A stretch of 50,127 nucleotides of DNA from Chitinophagaceae bacterium (GTDB taxonomy: Bacteria > Bacteroidota > Bacteroidia > Chitinophagales > Chitinophagaceae): contig JAIEQM010000008.1 in NCBI GenBank assembly GCA_019747705.1, forward strand, positions 1 through 50,127, written 5' to 3'. Below, in pieces: positions 47,565 to 50,127 of the stretch (position 1 is its first letter; every line of letters begins with the position of its first letter). The notes under the pieces were generated by a model. It did no database searches. It saw nothing but the letters and a program-made list of their open reading frames with translations, and was not told the origin of the DNA. A program made the translations under genes and the position numbers.

Positions 47565-47587
47565 TATTACAATTCATTCAAATGAGA

Positions 47588-48160
47588 TTATCCAATCTTT
47601 TCAACCTGCATATAATTTAATTCAACAGGTGTGGCACGTCCGAATATTTTTACTGTAACACGTAATTTCTTTTTCTCATCATTTACTTCCTCAATTACAC
47701 CATTAAAGTCATTGAATGGCCCGTCAATAATTTTAATGGTTTCACCAATGATAAAGGGCTCACTCATCGTCATGCCTGTTGCATCGGCCATTTCATCCAC
47801 CTTACCCAGCATCTTGTTCACTTCAGCTTTACGCAATGCAATGGGATGTTCTTTTCCCAGGAAATGAATAACATTATTGGTACCGGCAATCGTTTCACGG
47901 ATATCATCACTCATTTTACCGCCTTCCACTTCAATCATAACATAACCGGGATAAAAGTTACGTTCACGTACTACTTTTTTTCCATTGGCAACTTTATATA
48001 CTTTCTCCACGGGAAGAAATACCTGTTTTACAATTTTATCCCAGCCGCTCCGGCTGATTTCCTTATCCAGGTATTCTTTCACCTTTTTTTCCTTGCCGCT
48101 CACAACACGCAGCACATACCACTTACTTGTTTCAACATTTGCTGCTTCAGTACTCATCAT
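47588..48160 (-). CDS. nusG: transcription antitermination/elongation factor NusG
   Basis: A 190-residue protein that binds RNA polymerase and links it to ribosomes or Rho. The NGN domain spans KWYVLRVVSGKEKKVKEYLD to YPGYVMIEVEGG, and the C-terminal KOW domain contains GETIKIIDGPFNDFNGVIEE. The start is one of two adjacent ATGs (48160, 48157). It follows secE by 3 bp, the classic pair. rplK does not follow directly as usual; a repeat and the H1-like gene intervene. Confidence 0.97.
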   Translation of the reverse strand: MMSTEAANVETSKWYVLRVVSGKEKKVKEYLDKEISRSGWDKIVKQVFLPVEKVYKVANGKKVVRERNFYPGYVMIEVEGGKMSDDIRETIAGTNNVIHFLGKEHPIALRKAEVNKMLGKVDEMADATGMTMSEPFIIGETIKIIDGPFNDFNGVIEEVNDEKKKLRVTVKIFGRATPVELNYMQVEKIG

Positions 48161-48163
48161 GCA

Positions 48164-48358
48164 TTATTTAAACAGTGAATAAACTAACTCCAATAAACTG
48201 GCAATACCCAAATCCATTACCCACACAATGGCAGTAATAATAACAGTGGCCACCAATACAATCATGGTTGATTGCTGCAACTGGCTCCAGGTGGGCCAGG
48301 TTACTTTTTCAAGCAACTCCCTGTAAGAATCTTTTACGTAAGCTGTTAATTTGCTCAT
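48164..48358 (-). CDS. secE: preprotein translocase subunit SecE
   Basis: A 64-residue single-helix subunit of the SecYEG channel. The conserved amphipathic stretch YRELLEKVTWPTWSQLQQST near residues 12-31 leads into one transmembrane helix. This short, one-helix form is normal outside proteobacteria. Located between tRNA-Trp and nusG on the same strand. Confidence 0.95.
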   Translation of the reverse strand: MSKLTAYVKDSYRELLEKVTWPTWSQLQQSTMIVLVATVIITAIVWVMDLGIASLLELVYSLFK

Positions 48359-48451
48359 AGAAGTAATTTGCTATTTAGCTAATTTGATAATGTGCTGATG
48401 TTTACTGTACAATAAGCACAACAGCTAATTCGTACATTATCACATTCTCCG

Positions 48452-48522
48452 CACGGGCACTAGGATTCGAACCCAGATCAAAGGTTTTGGAGACCCGTAT
48501 GCTACCGTTGCACCATGCCCGT
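48452..48522 (-). tRNA. tRNA-Trp (anticodon CCA)
   Basis: Acceptor ACGGGCA/TGCCCGT with G discriminator, D arm GTGC/GCAT, anticodon loop CTCCAAA giving CCA, and T arm CTGGG TTCGAAT CCTAG. The anticodon stem is slightly weak (CGGGT against ACCTT). Lies between tuf and secE, as in many bacteria. Confidence 0.93.
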
Positions 48523-48537
48523 AAAACAGCCTCCCCA

Positions 48538-48552
48538 CCCTCCAAAGGAGGG
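48538..48552. repeat. GC-rich palindrome downstream of tuf
   Basis: CCCTCC, AAA, GGAGGG. Same family as the palindromes in the aromatic operon, here in a spacer. Confidence 0.7.
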
Positions 48553-48647
48553 AATAAAGTGGCTGCTATTTATAAGAACTTTTAAAGTACAAAGTACCTG
48601 AGGTATATACCAAAGGTACTTTGTGTACTATTTTAACCTTCACAAAG

Positions 48648-48665
48648 TCTCCGCATCCGGCGGAG
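48648..48665 (-). terminator. candidate hairpin downstream of tuf
   Basis: CTCCGC, loop of 6, GCGGAG-type stem, 14 bp after the tuf stop. The tail is only moderately T-rich. Confidence 0.45.
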
Positions 48666-48678
48666 TTTGGTTGGGGTT

Positions 48679-49866
48679 TTATTTTAAGATCTCAGTTACC
48701 TGTCCGGCGCCTACTGTACGTCCACCTTCACGAATGGCGAACTTCAAACCTTTCTCCATCGCAATGGGAGAAATCAGTTTTACAGTAAGGTTGGTATTAT
48801 CACCGGGCATTACCATTTCAGTTCCTGCAGGCAGTTCCACTTCGCCTGTTACATCCGTTGTACGGAAATAAAACTGAGGACGGTATTTCTGGAAGAATGG
48901 AGTATGACGTCCGCCTTCTTCTTTACTCAGTACATAAACTTCACCTTTAAACTCAGTGTGAGGCGTGATAGATTTAGGAGCACAGATAACCATACCACGA
49001 CGGATATCTTTCTTCTCAATACCACGGAGCAACAGACCAGCATTATCACCAGCTTGTCCTTCATCAAGAAGTTTCTTAAACATTTCAACACCCGTTACTG
49101 TAGAGTTCAAAGGAGCTTCCATCAAACCAACAATTTCAACTGCTTCACCCACTTTTACTTTACCACGCTCAATACGGCCGGTAGCAACTGTACCACGACC
49201 AGTGATGGAGAATACGTCTTCAACACTCATCAGGAATGGTAAATCAACCGGGCGGGGAGGAAGAGGAATATAAGTATCTACAGCTTCCATCAGTTCGTCA
49301 ATTTTCTTCACCCACTTTTCTTCACCAGCCAATGCGCCTGTTGCAGAACCCTGAATGATTGGAGTGTTATCACCATCAAAGCCATAAGAGCTTAACAGTT
49401 CACGAATTTCCATTTCAACCAGTTCCAGTAACTCAACGTCATCAACCAGGTCAACTTTATTCATAAACACAACAATTTTAGGTACACCTACCTGGCGTGC
49501 CAAAAGGATGTGTTCTTTTGTTTGAGGCATAGGACCATCAGTAGCAGCCACAACAAGGATAGCACCATCCATCTGAGCTGCACCGGTAATCATATTCTTT
49601 ACATAGTCAGCGTGACCAGGACAATCAACGTGTGCGTAGTGACGGTTAGCCGTTTGATACTCTACGTGTGCAGTATTAATTGTAATACCACGCTCTTTTT
49701 CTTCAGGCGCACCATCAATTTCATCATACTTTTTTGCTGTTGCCAAACCTTTCTTGGAAAGGATTTCTGTAATTGCAGCAGTCAAAGTTGTTTTACCATG
49801 GTCAACGTGACCGATAGTACCAACGTTAACGTGGGGTTTCTCCCGCTTAAAGGTCTCTTTTGACAT
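48679..49866 (-). CDS. tuf: elongation factor Tu
   Basis: A 395-residue GTPase that delivers aminoacyl-tRNA. G1 is GHVDHGKT near residues 19-26, G2 RGITINTAH near 59, G3 DCPGHADY near 81-88, G4 NKVD near 136 and G5 SATGAL near 174. Domains II and III follow ([39 protein letters not shown]). It sits between tRNA-Thr and tRNA-Trp on the same strand, the common tRNA-tufB-secE arrangement. Confidence 0.98.
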   Translation of the reverse strand: MSKETFKREKPHVNVGTIGHVDHGKTTLTAAITEILSKKGLATAKKYDEIDGAPEEKERGITINTAHVEYQTANRHYAHVDCPGHADYVKNMITGAAQMDGAILVVAATDGPMPQTKEHILLARQVGVPKIVVFMNKVDLVDDVELLELVEMEIRELLSSYGFDGDNTPIIQGSATGALAGEEKWVKKIDELMEAVDTYIPLPPRPVDLPFLMSVEDVFSITGRGTVATGRIERGKVKVGEAVEIVGLMEAPLNSTVTGVEMFKKLLDEGQAGDNAGLLLRGIEKKDIRRGMVICAPKSITPHTEFKGEVYVLSKEEGGRHTPFFQKYRPQFYFRTTDVTGEVELPAGTEMVMPGDNTNLTVKLISPIAMEKGLKFAIREGGRTVGAGQVTEILK

Positions 49867-49943
49867 TTTATTTGTTTTTAGTTGTGTTTACAAAAATTGT
49901 TTAAATCATTTATGTTGTCGTCGCCGGTACTTCTGTTCTGCAC

Positions 49944-49960
49944 CTGTTGCGTCGCACACT
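49944..49960 (-). repeat. GTGCGACGC spacer repeat, copy 4
   Basis: Minus strand AGTGTGCGACGCAACAG. The adjoining CTTCATCGTTCTGT also appears at 46867-46880, so a longer decayed repeat may be involved. Confidence 0.65.
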
Positions 49961-49996
49961 TCATCGTTCTGTAACCCTGTTCATCAAAAAAAACAG

Positions 49997-50068
<72 letters not shown>

Positions 50069-50127
50069 TGGCAGAGTATCATCAGTGAGGAATGCTCACA
50101 TCAAGCTATTAAAAGAACTTAAGAGCT

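Overview
The window comes from a member of the Bacteroidota, most likely the Chitinophagaceae. The evidence is Bacteroidota-type promoters (TTTG, about 19 bp, TAnnTTTG), a type IX secretion PorW/SprE protein, a GLPGLI protein beside a TonB-type receptor, a DUF3276 PUR protein and a DAHP synthase-chorismate mutase fusion. Shine-Dalgarno sites are largely absent. The genus cannot be named from the sequence.

Layout. 1-9.4 kb: purine nucleoside phosphorylase, a lipoprotein, sucC, small exported proteins, an acetyltransferase, and a peptide/GLPGLI/TonB-receptor set whose receptor has a one-base frame break in a poly-T tract. 9.4-17.3 kb: SprT-like protein, AtpZ/AtpI-type proteins, a bactofilin with a membrane partner, PorW/SprE and a class A penicillin-binding protein. 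17.3-22.9 kb: a stop-interrupted gene, an OmpA/TSP3 protein, RlpA, an L,D-transpeptidase, a VanX-type dipeptidase and DUF952. 22.9-33.5 kb: a minus-strand aromatic amino acid operon (pheA, aminotransferase, tyrA, DUF559 gene, DAHP synthase-chorismate mutase, small protein, aroB, aroA, antitoxin/PIN pair, aroC). 33.6-38.8 kb: small lipoprotein, ECF sigma factor, membrane anti-sigma-like protein fused to an HtrA-type protease, and a single-chain restriction-modification cassette. 38.8-43.8 kb: PUR protein, ABC exporter, CBS protein, cupin and small membrane proteins. 44.2-50.1 kb: translation genes (rplL, rplJ, rplA, rplK, nusG, secE, tRNA-Trp, tuf, tRNA-Thr) with an H1-like gene wedged between nusG and rplK.

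The outstanding feature is the density and placement of repeats. (1) GC-rich short palindromes sit in frame inside aroC, aroA, the aminotransferase, tyrA and pheA. In aroC they bracket a complete DUF559 (PD-(D/E)XK-type) nuclease domain spliced in frame into chorismate synthase. A second, free-standing DUF559 gene in the same operon is bracketed by 68-bp direct repeats of the same type. Together these suggest a nuclease-associated palindromic mobile unit that colonises coding sequence without breaking frame. (2) Four nearly identical 114-bp elements with terminal inverted repeats and a built-in terminator hairpin lie downstream of genes. (3) Two 128-129-bp inverted-repeat elements occur, one of them between rplJ and rplL. 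(4) A 17-20-bp GTGCGACGC-type motif recurs in spacers.

The aromatic operon also shows a possible attenuator: promoter, 11-codon leader ORF and intrinsic terminator upstream of pheA. Three genes look broken by a single base: the TonB-type receptor, the gene at 17.3-18.1 kb, and the signal-peptide/Pmp3 gene. Each could be real decay, phase variation or a sequence error.
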